Shown here: piece by piece, positions 12,012-24,900 of the stretch | Position numbering within the stretch: the first letter of the stretch is position 1 | Layout: every line of letters begins with the position of its first letter | DNA from: Dichomitus squalens LYAD-421 SS1 | Lineage: Eukaryota > Basidiomycota > Agaricomycetes > Polyporales > Polyporaceae | Length of the DNA stretch: 64,000 bases | Reading direction: 5' to 3' | NCBI RefSeq assembly: GCF_000275845.1 | Contig: NW_006766917.1 | Location: forward strand, 145,033-209,032 | Program-made: the position numbers and the translations under genes | Notes under the pieces: model-generated | Seen by the model: only the letters and a program-made list of their open reading frames with translations | What the model was told of the DNA's origin: nothing | The model's database searches: none

Positions 12012-13897
12012 TATACGGCTCTAAGGTGTGAACGGTGCGAACTTGGTGGGCACGCATTCAGCACACACGAGCCATGCGCTGGGTAACGGAACACTCACGG
12101 TAAATATTCTCTCCACAAGAGTAGACCGAGACGGGCGAAGGGAAGGGAAAGGGTCCAGGACGTAGGGGAGAGAGAAGGAGAAGCTCGAGGGCGAGCAGGG
12201 GCGAGCGGCTGCGGCATGTCGTTACATGATATAAGACCTCAATGCGAATCTGATGAAACCGTAAGAAGCCCACTGAGCTGCAAACGCCCTCCCCGCCCAG
12301 TCTACGCCTCCGAGTCGCCCGAACCCCTGAACATATCTCCTCCCAGTCCGCATTCTTGTGCACCCGCACTCCCTGCATTTCGTCGAGCACTCAGTACTCT
12401 GTTACCAAGGCGCATGGAGAATGTGAAGATTGGCATTGCGGCTCCCTTGTGGCATCCGTGTTATGTCAAGCAAGCTTGTGGGAATCGGCACGCCCGCACC
12501 TGCGTAGTGCGGTGCACGCGCCCAAGACCGCACGCCCCCCACGCAGCGTCGTGCTCCAGACTTGAAGTTGTCACCGCTCGCCGCTCGGGAACTGATGATA
12601 CGCCGGCCTTGCTCTTCGCGGCGTCCCGTCACCCCTTTTGCGCAACTTGGAATCCTGTCAGCAGACATGGCGCCAGACTTCTTCGCCGCATGCTTACAGA
12701 ACCCTGATTGGCACCAACATCGCCAAATTCATCCCGCTCGCCCAACCTAGTCTGTATCTTGCCACCGGCTGGAGGGGGCACCAGCGATCTTGGGCAAGGG
12801 CGTGCGCATTGCATTTCGGTGAGGCCGGGCGTTTGACCGAATCGGCGAGGAGTCTTGGCCAATCCGAAACTGTCCAGTGGTGGGTGCAGTCCAAGTTGTC
12901 GGTGGTTGGTTGACACTCGTCCGAATGGGGATCGACGAACCTGTGCGCGGCGACGCTCGGACTAGTCTCAGGCACGCCATCTGTGGCCCCGCTAAGCAAG
13001 TACAGTACACACAGCGCCGCCAATAACTTTCAAGCCGTTTGGCAAGGAGCTGGATATCGCCCACAATACTGCGATTGAGTACGTTGCTGGCTCGTTCGAG
13101 AGCACATGCTTGATAGCGCGGTAGCTGGCATGGGTCCTTGTAGGTCCAGAATGGAACAGTGTCAGCTAACGCCAACTGGGAGACGTGATGGGCGTTGTGT
13201 TGTCGCTCAAGTAAGTGCAATGCATCGATGATGATGTATGTAGATATGTATCTGGGCGCATCTGGTGATCGCGCCCGCGAGGGCGACAAACCAGGCGCGG
13301 CGCGCTCCTGATGCGCGCAGCGCCAGTGGCGGGTAAGTATGGTTTGACGGTACTCTATAATGCCGTCCGTCTTTCTGATCTTGAACAAAAGGTATCGTTC
13401 GTGTATCCGGCAATGTATACGTTCGGGTGCTTGAGCGACGCGGCTACATGGGCACCCACGCATGTACCATCTACATTACAGTACCTACGGCAGACGTAGC
13501 AAAGAACATCGCGCTTGGAAACCACCGCGCCCAGCTGGCGACTTCCGCCACAAACATAGCGTGAAGCTACTGCCCCCGGAGACATCGTAGACATAGTCTG
13601 CGCCTCTCGATCCGGCTCCTAGTCGGAACTTTTGAGCACCGCACCTGGCCGCCTCCTCCGCTCCGCCTCCATCTCCCAATCTAACACGACAGGCACCAGT
13701 AACAAAGTTGCTCGGATAGAGGGGATGCAGGCCTTGTTGGCATAGTAGCTTCGCCGCACTGCCAAGACCAGCATAGTGCCTACCGCCTGATCCTGTAGCC
13801 ACTACTAGGAATTCGCAGCTCGGGGCTTCATCCCAGTGCGCCACGTGCATTTTTCATTGTGGCCAGAATGACAGGGAAAGAACTTCAAGCTTCATGA
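12012..13897. other. Gene-free flank of the repeat region
   Basis: Nothing beyond short open frames was recognised on either strand. The first few hundred bases must carry the promoter of the aspartic-protease-like gene on the minus strand. The rest looks like decayed intergenic DNA. Confidence 0.45.
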
Positions 13898-16205
13898 TTC
13901 AGCTGTACCCATTGACCACATGAGACTACGACATCGTATCTACCAACCATTGAACAACGACAAGGTCCGAGCTCTCACGACATATTTCGGTGCACGTTGG
14001 CTTCCCGCATATGCGGTACTAGTCCCGAGGGCCACGAAGAGGCCTGCACCAGGCACGTCCATGCTTCTAAGCAATGGACGACCGTACCTCGGGGCGGCGT
14101 CTTGAATCGAAGGCAACTTGCGCCCTCGAAGCCACTTGCTGTTTCGTCCGATGCCGTCCATCCTCGGACGGATCCGAGCATACGTCGAGGTCTTGATGTG
14201 AACCCGTGTGCAAGCCACACCGTGCGTAGGACCCCCGTCAATAGACAGGGCCGTCAACCGGGCAGAGGGCGGGCCAACTGGCAACCCGAGCTCACCCTCG
14301 ACGCCCGCATCTGGCAGCTCAAGTCAGCATCATAACTGGAAGAGGCGAAGACGGAGAGACTCACTTTCGAGTGCGGGGACAGCATAGGGCATCTGTCGTG
14401 ACTCGTCTACCTGTATGGAATACGTCAGCCTGATGAGTTTGTAAGAGAACTCACCTGCATTAGACGTCTGGCAGACGTGCCCCGTAATACGGGTGCGGGT
14501 GCGGACGCGCCACTCGAAGGTGGTTGCTTCTAGTCCACTTACCGCTGCACACTTCCTACACAGACGTCCCCTGGTGTCCCATCGCCTGGTGTCCTGTCGC
14601 CTGGTGTCCCGTCGCGCTTGGAGGAGAGGTCGGACCGTCGCGGGCTGCGATAGAAGTGTGAGTATAGTAGTACACAAGGAACGAAGGCGACAGCATACCG
14701 TCTTGAGGCAGCAGTCTGCTGACGACGCGACNNNNNNNNNNNNNNNNNNNNNNNNNNNNNNNNNNNNNNNNNNNNNNNNNNNNNNNNNNNNNNNNNNNNN
14801 NNNNNNNNNNNNNNNNNNNNNNNNNNNNNNNNNNNNNNNNNNNNNNNNNNNNNNNNNNNNNNNNNNNNNNNNNNNNNNNNNNNNNNNNNNNNNNNNNNNN
14901 NNNNNNNNNNNNNNNNNNNNNNNNNNNNNNNNNNNNNNNNNNNNNNNNNNNNNNNNNNNNNNNNNNNNNNNNNNNNNNNNNNNNNNNNNNNNNNNNNNNN
15001 NNNNNNNNNNNNNNNNNNNNNNNNNNNNNNNNNNNNNNNNNNNNNNNNNNNNNNNNNNNNNNNNNNNNNNNNNNNNNNNNNNNNNNNNNNNNNNNNNNNN
15101 NNNNNNNNNNNNNNNNNNNNNNNNNNNNNNNNNNNNNNNNNNNNNNNNNNNNNNNNNNNNNNNNNNNNNNNNNNNNNNNNNNNNNNNNNNNNNNNNNNNN
15201 NNNNNNNNNNNNNNNNNNNNNNNNNNNNNNNNNNNNNNNNNNNNNNNNNNNNNNNNNNNNNNNNNNNNNNNNNNNNNNNNNNNNNNNNNNNNNNNNNNNN
15301 NNNNNNNNNNNNNNNNNNNNNNNNNNNNNNNNNNNNNNNNNNNNNNNNNNNNNNNNNNNNNNNNNNNNNNNNNNNNNNNNNNNNNNNNNNNNNNNNNNNN
15401 NNNNNNNNNNNNNNNNNNNNNNNNNNNNNNNNNNNNNNNNNNNNNNNNNGCCACAGTCAACATGTGGCGTAGAGCAACGAGCGACATGAGCAACTCACGA
15501 TTGACCTCGAGCGTACCTGGGTCTCCGACGCTGGGAGAGGTAGATCGTAATGAGCAAGGATGGGACGGCAAGGTGAGCGAGAAGAATACCCATGGACGTC
15601 GGGTCCCATGCTGACCACCGTCGTCAGGCAGCAAGGCCTGAGAGAAGAAGGCATCCGGCGTGTAAATGAACCGTGGTCACGGCCGGAGATGTAAGTGGTT
15701 AGAGAACATCTTCGAAGACGGTGGTGGTGGTGAGGAAAGAAGGAGTGGACGGAATGGCGGCTGTTTATACCACGACGGGCGCTCTGTGGCGGACTCGGCT
15801 GGATGGTTTGATTTGTGCCAACCTCGAGGTTAGCACGGTCAGCCGCTACTGTTCGCATCCGAAAATACAGCATCTCCCGAAAGTCCGAACCATAGAGGCT
15901 GACACTGACTCCAGCTGATCGATCGCAGGTCTTCTGCCCCAAATAGTCAGTAAATCGATCCCAGCTCGTTCTTCTCGCTTCAGAACACCGAGCGCCAACC
16001 AAACAGAAGGCGGCCTTGCGATCCTTGATACACTCGCTATGATGCTGGATGGGCCTTCTCAATGGGCGGTGCCCAGATTGTGACTTCTGTGAGGAGAGTG
16101 AGCTACAGCGGAGTGCGTGAGGTTATGCTGAATTCACCTTACTGATACAAGTCAGCCTCGTTCGAGCTGACGGACGGGTCAGCAAACATGATCGGCCAAC
16201 TGGGG
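13898..16205. repeat. Dispersed 1.9-kb repeat, copy 1 (interrupted by assembly gap)
   Basis: This segment is nearly identical to 35260-37146 in the same orientation. Identity is strong from about 13985 to 14731 and from 15450 to about 15920, and it fades towards both ends. No terminal inverted or long direct repeats are seen. On the minus strand both copies show a TATA-like TGGTATAAACAGCC near 15765, followed by several well-formed GT-AG signals, so the unit resembles an intron-bearing transcription unit. No protein family was recognised. Copy 1 has one extra unit of a CCTGGTGTCCYRTCG tandem near 14570-14620. Confidence 0.8.
14732..15449. other. Assembly gap (718 N)
   Basis: The run of N lies inside copy 1 of the dispersed repeat. 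The flanks align with 36080 and 36400 in copy 2, where only 319 bp separate them. The gap length is therefore either over-estimated or hides about 400 bp of extra DNA. Confidence 0.99.
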
Positions 16206-16970
16206 CTTATGATTCCCTCCTTCCGCGATTTCCTGTATTGCCGCTATTTGTCAATGTGGGCGACCCCCAGCCCACGCTTTCGTGCCTCATTCGAATGATC
16301 TGATCGACATCATGACCCGGTACCTGCAGGGAAGAATCGTCCCGTCCCGAACGTGGTTCGTGCAGACACCAGGGCCCTGTGGATGTCAATGAGACTATAG
16401 GCTGAAGTAGTTGAAAAAGGGTGCTCACTGGAATTCATGAGAAGAGAGAGGAGACCAATTGCAAGGGTCATCATCCGCATTCTCATGTGATCGCGCCCGC
16501 TCATACGGAGACAGTAGAATCCATGTCGGTAGATGGTTAGGAGTAGTCATGCTGTCTGACAAGCCAAACCGTACTCTGGCGATACCTGTGCGAAGGAAGG
16601 TGAATGTGAGGTGCGACGAATATGGGTCTGAGGTGTCCAGGATTATCAAACATACCAGATGTGCCATTGCGCTGTGCGCTGTGCGGGCTTGAATGATGGT
16701 ACCACCTCCAAATACCACCTTTGACTTCATCAGTTGTGGGTTCTGCATATAATCGAGGCCTAACTCATTACAGGGTAAATCTGGGACGACATCCGTGTTA
16801 TGTAGGAAATAGGATGCTCATCAGGCGTTAGGGCATAAGTATTGATTCGATAGAAGGCAAGTAGCAATCTGCATGCGTGTGCGTGGGGGCTTGCGTGTCA
16901 CGTGGGCTCTACTGGACACGCGGTTCCTGCTGCGTTCCTTCCGTTCTGTGCGAGTTTGAGTTCTCTGGCC
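16206..16970. other. Intergenic between repeat copy 1 and hAT element
   Basis: On the minus strand, around 16748-16310, there are short frames with possible GT-AG signals, including a hydrophobic stretch (MMTLAIGLLSLLMNSS). I cannot build a gene model from them. The last eight bases, CTCTGGCC (16963-16970), are the target-site duplication of the next element. Confidence 0.4.
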
Positions 16971-17878
16971 CAGTGTTGTTACGGGTCAAGTCAAAGTCAT
17001 GACCCTTTGGTCAAGTCATGACGGGATCGGTCAAGTCAAGCGGTCATGACCGATGGTCACCGGCCAGCACGTGATGTGTTCGCTGTACCCCGAGCAGCTT
17101 GCCGCGCGGGGCTGGTTCGGCACCGTATAGCACGCTATAGCGCGTTGTTGGTCTAACCTTGCAATTCAATATCGTACTTCGCTATATCTTCATATGATCT
17201 GGATTTCAATCGTCTACGCTCCACAACCAAAAGGCTGACAGGAAGGATGTATCAGAATCTCCCGTGCTGTCGGCCATTGCCACCAGGGCCCTGCAGCCCT
17301 TGCCCCTCCTTCAGGCATTTCAATTCCTCACCCAGAGGCCCTCATTCTCGTCCTTCTCTTTTGATACATCTCCAATGTCTCTGTTATTGTGGTGTTAGAG
17401 ATTCCGGCTGCATTATGGAACATAGAAGAAGAATTTGGAGCGCGAGGTTCTGCACTGTGATGAGGCAGCTATTCCTCGGGTCACAGTATGCTATGTGTCA
17501 GGCTTGCAGAGAGTTCACATACCCTGGAGAACCTCTTCACGAAGTTTGCTCCTGGCCTCTCAGGTCTTGTATTTCGAACACACAGTCTGTTTAACCCTGC
17601 AATGCTCATGTGCATCAAGTTACTCTTCATTGCAGTACATAGAGTTACTCTAGCTCAGTCATATGGTGATCATAGACCATACTCAGTGCAATAGGAAACT
17701 CACACATATCTTCGATAGACTTGCTACTACGTGAAGTTACAAATTCCCGGTCTGATCATGCTTATTAGTAGACTCGCGGCTCGGCGTTCTGCAATCACGT
17801 GCTGACCTTTGACCATTCGGTCATGACCGATGACCCGTGCCGTCAACGGTGGTCATGGACGGGGTCATAACAACACTG
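16971..17878. mobile_element. Non-autonomous hAT-type DNA transposon, 908 bp
   Basis: The element begins CAGTGTTGTTA and ends with its exact reverse complement TAACAACACTG. The inverted similarity continues inward for about 100 bp as scattered GGTCATGACC and GGTCA motifs up to CAGCACGTGAT on both sides. The flanks are identical 8-bp sequences, CTCTGGCC at 16963-16970 and 17879-17886. An 8-bp duplication together with CAGTG termini is diagnostic of the hAT superfamily. The interior (short frames between 17247 and 17694) has no recognisable transposase, so it must rely on an autonomous relative. The perfect duplication suggests a fairly recent insertion. Confidence 0.9.
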
Positions 17879-17886
17879 CTCTGGCC

Positions 17887-18933
17887 CTGTCTCTCTCTCT
17901 GGCGCTACTTACATATCTGCTACATGCTGCTCGCCGCACCTCTGACCGCCATGTCGTCCCTCTGGCGCCGCAAGGCGAACGATGCCGTCAACAGTGCGCT
18001 CCTCCAGGACCCGGCCAACGTTCCACTGCCATCGTTTCATGCAAGAGCAGCACGACAGCCATCAGAGAAGAAGACAGCACCCATCATAGGCCCCCAGCCA
18101 TGCACGTTACTTGAGATTCGCCGCTAGGTGAAGCAAGGCGATTTGTCGAGGTCATTTACATCGTAATCGGATTGTCCCTGGGGTCGGCACCCGCTGACAT
18201 CGATGCATTCTGCAGCCCGCACCTGGGAGTCCACAGTCGAACAACAGCACGGAATGTATGGGCGGAGGCCGAATTTTTACCGACGTCAAAACGGATTCGA
18301 AGTCAGTTTCCTGTACGTATCAAGAGGCGTGTTCTACCGCTCATTTCGCCGCGTGCTTGGGGGGCTACCGGCAGGAGAGCCCGCATAGTGCTGCGTCCTT
18401 CTCACACTTGCCACCCAGTTATCGGTTTCATCAAAATCGAAGGAACGGTGCACGAGGTTCAGAAGGCGGTCTTCCGGTCACGGTTTCTAGCGCGCCGCGA
18501 AATGAGCGACCAACGTATTATCTACGCTCGATGATCGGCGTTGCGCGCTTGCAGGTAGTAAACGAGGCACAACGCTCAAACAAGCGTCCTGTGCTTGCCA
18601 CCTAACCACTCCCTCTGGATCCGCTGGCCGACGTGCTTGTCATGATTATGACTCTACTCCAGTATCGATTCGACAAAATATGGAGACAAGGGCTGTTGCA
18701 TACGCAATAGCAGAAGATTCTACTTGCCCCTCGTGTCCCCGATAATCGTCGCGTCCTTGTCCTGTCATGGCGTGTTCCCTGCTTCCATGCTTCACGCCTC
18801 TATGCCTGTATCACCTGTCTCCAAACGCCTTTTACGGCTCGCCCTTATCGATCACTGGCTTTAAATCTGAATCTTGCACACCAAACCCCTCTCACCCGAC
18901 GACCCAGTCTCTTCTCTCCGTCTGCCTCTCGAG
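17887..18933. other. Intergenic, upstream of the 1923-residue protein gene
   Basis: Short open frames (for example 17959-18127, beginning MSSLWRRKAN) have no supported exon chain or known domain. The pyrimidine-rich stretch 18770-18930 just before the next ATG looks like a promoter or leader. Confidence 0.45.
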
Positions 18934-21900
18934 ATGTCAACCAACTACGAGCTATTCACCCCTCTCTCCGAAACTCACGTTATCGACGACCCTCGTTACT
19001 CTACGGAATCAAACTCGGGATTCTTGCTAGTCATCCCTCTCTATGGCGCCGTCCCTCTTGGCTCGACGGATCCTTCCGACATAGTTCCTGGGAAGCGTTT
19101 TTGTTTCCTTGGAAAAACTTATAACCAGTGCTACATAGAACTGAACACAGTACTTTCGCGACTCGACGCCACGGTCCGGAGGCAAGACTACAACACCCTC
19201 CTTGCCAATCCTTCCGCCCGGCTTTTCGACATCTGGGACAACAAGGGAGATCTGACCGCGATCCCTCCCTTCTTGCTTGTAGATGCAGCTTCGTATCCTA
19301 CGTTTGAGGGTTGGGACAAAGTCCAGTTCAAACGATGGAGCACGCTCTGCGGTGTTATCGACGATGCCCGACCTTCGCTTCCCTTCAACGTCTACAGTCG
19401 CTTCATCGAGCCAGCAGCGGACCAGATCAGCCTGTTCTTTACCCCGTCGTCACAGTCCCCATCGGTATTCACGGTCGATGTTTTGAAAAAGGTCTTCCAG
19501 GCGAGTCATTGACTTTGCACGTTTCCCCGCCCGAGCTGACGCCTGTGCAGGCAGCGTTCTCTGACTCCAACCTTCCCAAGTACACCTACGATGTGCTCGA
19601 TCTACAGACTGCGGTGCAACGTGGGCTGGTCATGACAGGAGGTAAGACTAGCTCAAGCTTTCGACCGCCATGTCTGTTAACGCTCGTTTCATTCGTATCT
19701 AGCGCACTATCTGCAGTTTTACTTCACGTTCATGACACCCGCCGACTATACCAAACTCTGGGCGACGCTACAAAATCGGCCGGAACTCATGCGCCCATGG
19801 CCAAGTGACTCCATGGCTCGTACGATCCAGACGAAGATCGGCGATCCTCCTCGCGGAGGTGAGATGACTGTAGCGAAGATGTCTCACTTCAAGGCTACTG
19901 CGGCTATTGGACAGCGAAGTTCGTACCCGGATCAGCAGGCAGTCATGACTGCGAGCGCAACGGATGTAGGAGATTCTCTCTTGCGTATTTGCTTCATACT
20001 GACGTTACGTAGCTTGCGAAAGTGATGTGGGGACCAGCCAATGTCTCAAGCGGCTCTCCTGCCGATGCGGAGGTATGCCTTGCCTTGCTTCACGAAGGCG
20101 ACAACTAACGGGCTTCATCAGTGGCTTCACCGGAATGCATTCCATTTCGGCGGAATGGACGACAGCGTCAATCTAGCGAGCTCTCAAACTCGGGAGAACC
20201 TTGTCTTTGGTACCGGTGAAAGTAACACCCACATGATCCGGGCAGAAAACACCATCTCCTCTCTCCTTAGGGCAGATGCCTCGGTTGCACAAGACAATAC
20301 GCGCACGGGTACCCTTGTCACTACCAATCTCTTCAAGGGTACCATTTTCCGCCAAGACCTAAACAGCCCAGGATTCAGACGCTCAGAACAGATACCTTCT
20401 TGGGCAGATACGGAGAAGTATAGTGAGTATGCCCGTACATCGAGACTTCTGCCTTGATCTAATGTATTCGCAGTGTGGTTGAGCTTTGGACTGAAATACC
20501 AGTGGATAATGCCGGGAAGCGCGTTGGTACGCACCGCTTCTGGATTGAGCAGTGTCTTACAGCTAACTTGCCGTAGGGACTCGACTTTAACGCATCCGAA
20601 GTGTTCGATCCCTTCTCCCGTTACATCCCCCTCCGTGTCGAAGCGCGCCTTGACGATGCTCTCATGGACTACATTCACCAAAGTACTCTGTCAGCAACTG
20701 CGTCTTCGGCCCAATCCGCATCTTTGTCGTCTGCCCGCGTTCAGCGGGCTGTCTCAGAGTTGAACAGTCAGGCCATTCCGCTGTCTGCGTCCTACCAAGA
20801 GCCGATGATTCTCTGGAATGCTGCCAAGCGCCATCTCCCTTACATCGACGTCGACAATTCTCATATCAACAACCCAACAATCGCGGAGCCACCTTCGGAT
20901 GAGGAAGGTCCGGGAGCGGATGAAGTCGTTCACGTCATCGGTGCCCGCCCTCTGCTTTCTCATGGGACGGAAGGCGAAAGAGTCAAAGCTGTCCGCGTTG
21001 TCGAGCTCAATCTCGCTGCCAAACGGCGATTGGGCAAGGTGTACGGTCCAAGTTCTCCTGCTCGGCCCCGGATTCCGAGATCGCTCGTCGAACCCATCCT
21101 TGCCGATCCAGGACTCACATCGCAGCCCCCGGACGGAGGATTCGTTGTTGTCGGTGACATTGCCCTATTCGGTTTTCAGAGCCTGAGCGCCAAGTTCGAG
21201 AAGTGGGAAGGACCTGCTCCGTCTGATATCGTCGTTCTTCCCGACAATCCCGTCTCCGTCGAGCGTGCAACGCTTACCGAGGACTTCCACCTCTCGTCTG
21301 TGATATCTGCGCTCGAAGGCACCGCTTTCGACAGCATCACGTTCCGTAACATCAGCGTCTACCATCAGAACTACAAGTTCGATACGACCAAGGCTATCGG
21401 CTGGCACTTCGACGCTGACCTGGTCGTCGATGAATCCTGCGGCGCATTGTACGACGTTCTCTCACAGGTTCTGGGCGTCGATGAGCCTGACCTAGCTGTC
21501 CACGTTTTCCTCGGTGCAGACGGTGGATGGGACCGTCCGCCGTCGCTTCACAGCTTCACGCTCGAAGGTATCTTCGCGGGGTTGGCCCTCAAGCCGTTCG
21601 ATGGAGTCGTTCTATCCAAGATCGGTGTCAGACTCTTCGGCATACGGACGCTGAAGTACGACCCATCGCCGCAGTCCACCTTGGAATACGGGTTCTCTGT
21701 TTTCGGAAACATGAACCTCGACGTACCAGGTTCTACCGTTCCTCTGAGCTTGGAGTATGAGATGCAGGAGTTCGGTGGCGCGATCTTTCTGGGAGCCAGT
21801 ATCGACACGTGGAAAAATCCTCTTGGAGCTAGCGGGCTTGTGGTGAGTACACGTACTGATCGCTAAATCGCCGCTGTTAATGGTCTCCTTCCCCTCTCAA

Positions 21901-24900
21901 GCTGTCGGGCATCTCCTTCTCTACGTCTTTCGCCGTCTCATCTCCATGGAAGTCCCTCACCTTCGGCGTGTCAGCGGACTTGATGTATGAGGATATCTCT
22001 ACGACCTTCCAAGGGTCCTACACCCCTCGCGGCTCGTTCGAGCTGAACGCATCGATCCGCCATGTTACAGTGAAAACCATCGACACCCTTTTCAGGCGGG
22101 TCTCTCACGGCGATCTTTCCCTTCCGGACCTCGACGTGACGATCGGAGCTGCGAGCCTATCTATTTCCTCTGGCAACGGATTGAGCATCAGTCTCAACAG
22201 CGTAACCATCGGGGACTACACATCGCTTGACGCCGGTCTCATCATCACTCCTCACAACGTCGTGATTCGTGGCGATCTCACTACCGACGCTGTTCAGTTC
22301 GGAGACATAGAGCTGAAGCGTGCCTTCCTTCAGGTCACCTTTGAGGCCAAAGGGAATGGGAAGACGACTGATCTCATTCTTGGAGGCGAAGTGGCGTTTT
22401 CTACTCTGCTCTTTGATGCAGCTGTTCATCTGTACAGGTCCCCTGACGGCTCAAAGAAGTCTCTCGAATGGACCGTGCTCGCTGCCTTGACGGCGACAGA
22501 CGAGGCTTGGCAGCTTTCCAAGGTCGTCCCCGAGATCGAAGGAACGCCGTTTGACCTCGCTCTTACACAAGTCGTGTTCGTGGCCGCTTCGAAGGATGAC
22601 CCGAGCTTGGGCAATATGATCACGAGCGGATTCTCTTTCCACCAAGGTATGTGGAGACCATCGTGGAAGCACTGCTGTCCGCTGATCTCCCATCAGGTGT
22701 TCAGGTCTGCGCGGTGCTGGGTGAAATTGAGGCTCTCAACTCGCTCATGCGTGGGCCCGTATCTGGCCTCACTCTAAGCGCTGGCTGGTCTAAAGCCAAG
22801 GGCTTCGATTTGGACGTCTATCTGCCAGCTCCCACCCGCCTGAACCTCGGCAACGGGGTCACAAGCACACCATTCACGCTTTCCATCGCAACCAAACCTA
22901 CCGTATGCCTGATACTCTCGGCTGGTCTCAACATCCCCGTCCCATATTCACCGGCACCCCTACTTTTCACCCTTTCGCTTGGGACTAACCTGTTGGGCGC
23001 CGATGCAACGGGCCAGTTGTCCGGATGGTGGGTGAACCCGTTCGGAATCAGCCCAAATGTCAAGGTTGGACCGAACTTGGCGCTTTCTATCTCGATCATC
23101 TTCGCGCAATTCGTGAGTACCGGGACGCCGAGGTATGACTTCATACCTCCTCGCCCATCGGCGATATCGCTTATGCTTCCTCTAGTGGATTCATGGTGCA
23201 GGGCGGTCTGATGATCGGCGAGACTGCAGCACAACTGGCGCTTTCGGTGAATGAGGATCCTATGAGTACGTCCGTATCGATTTTCACCATCGCTGCTTCC
23301 ATCTGACACCTGTTGCAGAGGAGCTACTCTATGCTGAAGTCCAATCGTTGAACATCACGGATGTTGTCAAGCTTGCGAGCGACATCATCGACGTCACGAT
23401 ACCTGCTCCTCCTCGTGACTTCCTTGATTTCCAGGAGGTCAAGTTGTATATCTGTCCAGCAGGACTTTCCATCGGCACTACTTTCTACCCTCAAGGCTTC
23501 TCATTCCGGGCAGATGTCATCTTGTTTGGGAAGCGAGCTGATATCGAATGTGGTATGTCTCTCGTGGTGGTTGCCAGAACGCTATGCTCACGCAGTGCTC
23601 TAGCTGTTGACGCGGCGAATCTGAGAATATCTCTCACTGGCGGCGTTGACAACTTCACGCTTGGGCCCCTCGTCGTCCGTGGTACAACAGGCCCTCGCGC
23701 CGTCATCGAGTGCGAACTCGGACCTACGGACCAGCATTTGCTTGTCGATGGCGTTATCTCTCTCTTCGGAGCCGAATCTACCGTTCACATCGCAGTCGAC
23801 ATCTTACCCGCCCCCAAATTCCAATGGTTCACGTGAGTGCAATACCCTTATTCTCCGACGATGCACGCTGAACACACATGTGCTTCAGGCAACTCAAATT
23901 CACCGATCTTCTCCTCTTTCGACTCCAAGCGACTCTTGTCGGAGCCGTATCCTTCAGCGATCTCTCCGATGCCGACTTCCTGTTTGATGCTCTCTTTGAG
24001 CAACACATCCTCCAGTACATCCACGACCATATCATGGGCCAATTCGAACAGGCTCGGCAGACCGTTAGGGATGGCATTGACGCCGCGCAGGCAAAAGTCG
24101 ACGAGGCGGAAGCTGCATGGAAGGCAGGAGTCGACAAGGCCCTCGCTGATCTCGACGATGCGAAGAAGAGCTGGGACGCGAAGAACGAGAGCGTCACGGC
24201 CGAATCCAACAAGGTCATCGACGCATACAACAAGGAGATCGGACGTCTGCAGGACGCCATCACTTCCGCACAGAAAGACTATGATGCCGCGATGACCAAT
24301 GCACAGAACGCCGTCAGCGCCGCGCAACGGGACCGTGCGCAAGCGCTGCAGAGCGCGCAGCATGACCTCGACAACGCTAAGCGAGACGTGAGCGACGCTA
24401 TCGACGCAGCGCAAAGGGACGTCGACTATGCGAAGAAGGACTTCGATGCTGCGTTCGGTTCCGCCAACGCCGCGATCGAAAGCGCACGTCGGGACGTGCA
24501 GAGCCTGCAGAACCAGATTAACGACTTGTATAGCACCATCCACGACTACGAGCGTGCACCGTGGTACGAGTTTTGGAAGAAAGCTGCAATCGCTGGCCTT
24601 TACGTTGCTGTGGGCGCGCTCGAGGCCTCCAAAGCCATTGCCGACGGTGTTCTCCAAGCCGCAGAGGCGGTGCTGAAATCCGTGGACTTCGTCGCCAAAG
24701 AGACCGCCTTCAAGGCTGCCCAGGCCGCCCTCGACGCTGCTAGAGAGACTGGCAAAACTGCAATCGACGTGGCGAAGACAGCCGTGGACGTCGCGGACAA
24801 AACGTCCCAGGCCGCCCTAGATGCCGCAAATGAGACGCTCGAGATCACGAAACAGGGGGTAGAGTGGGGTGTTCTTCAAGGCGCGAAGGAGGCTTTGCAG

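Noticed and set aside
14330..15634. Apparent 434- and 373-codon frames
   Set aside because: They are open only because they run through the N gap.
23829..24657. Minus-strand frames rich in Ala/Ser/Val opposite the Ala-rich helix
   Set aside because: Mirror translation of a repetitive coding exon.
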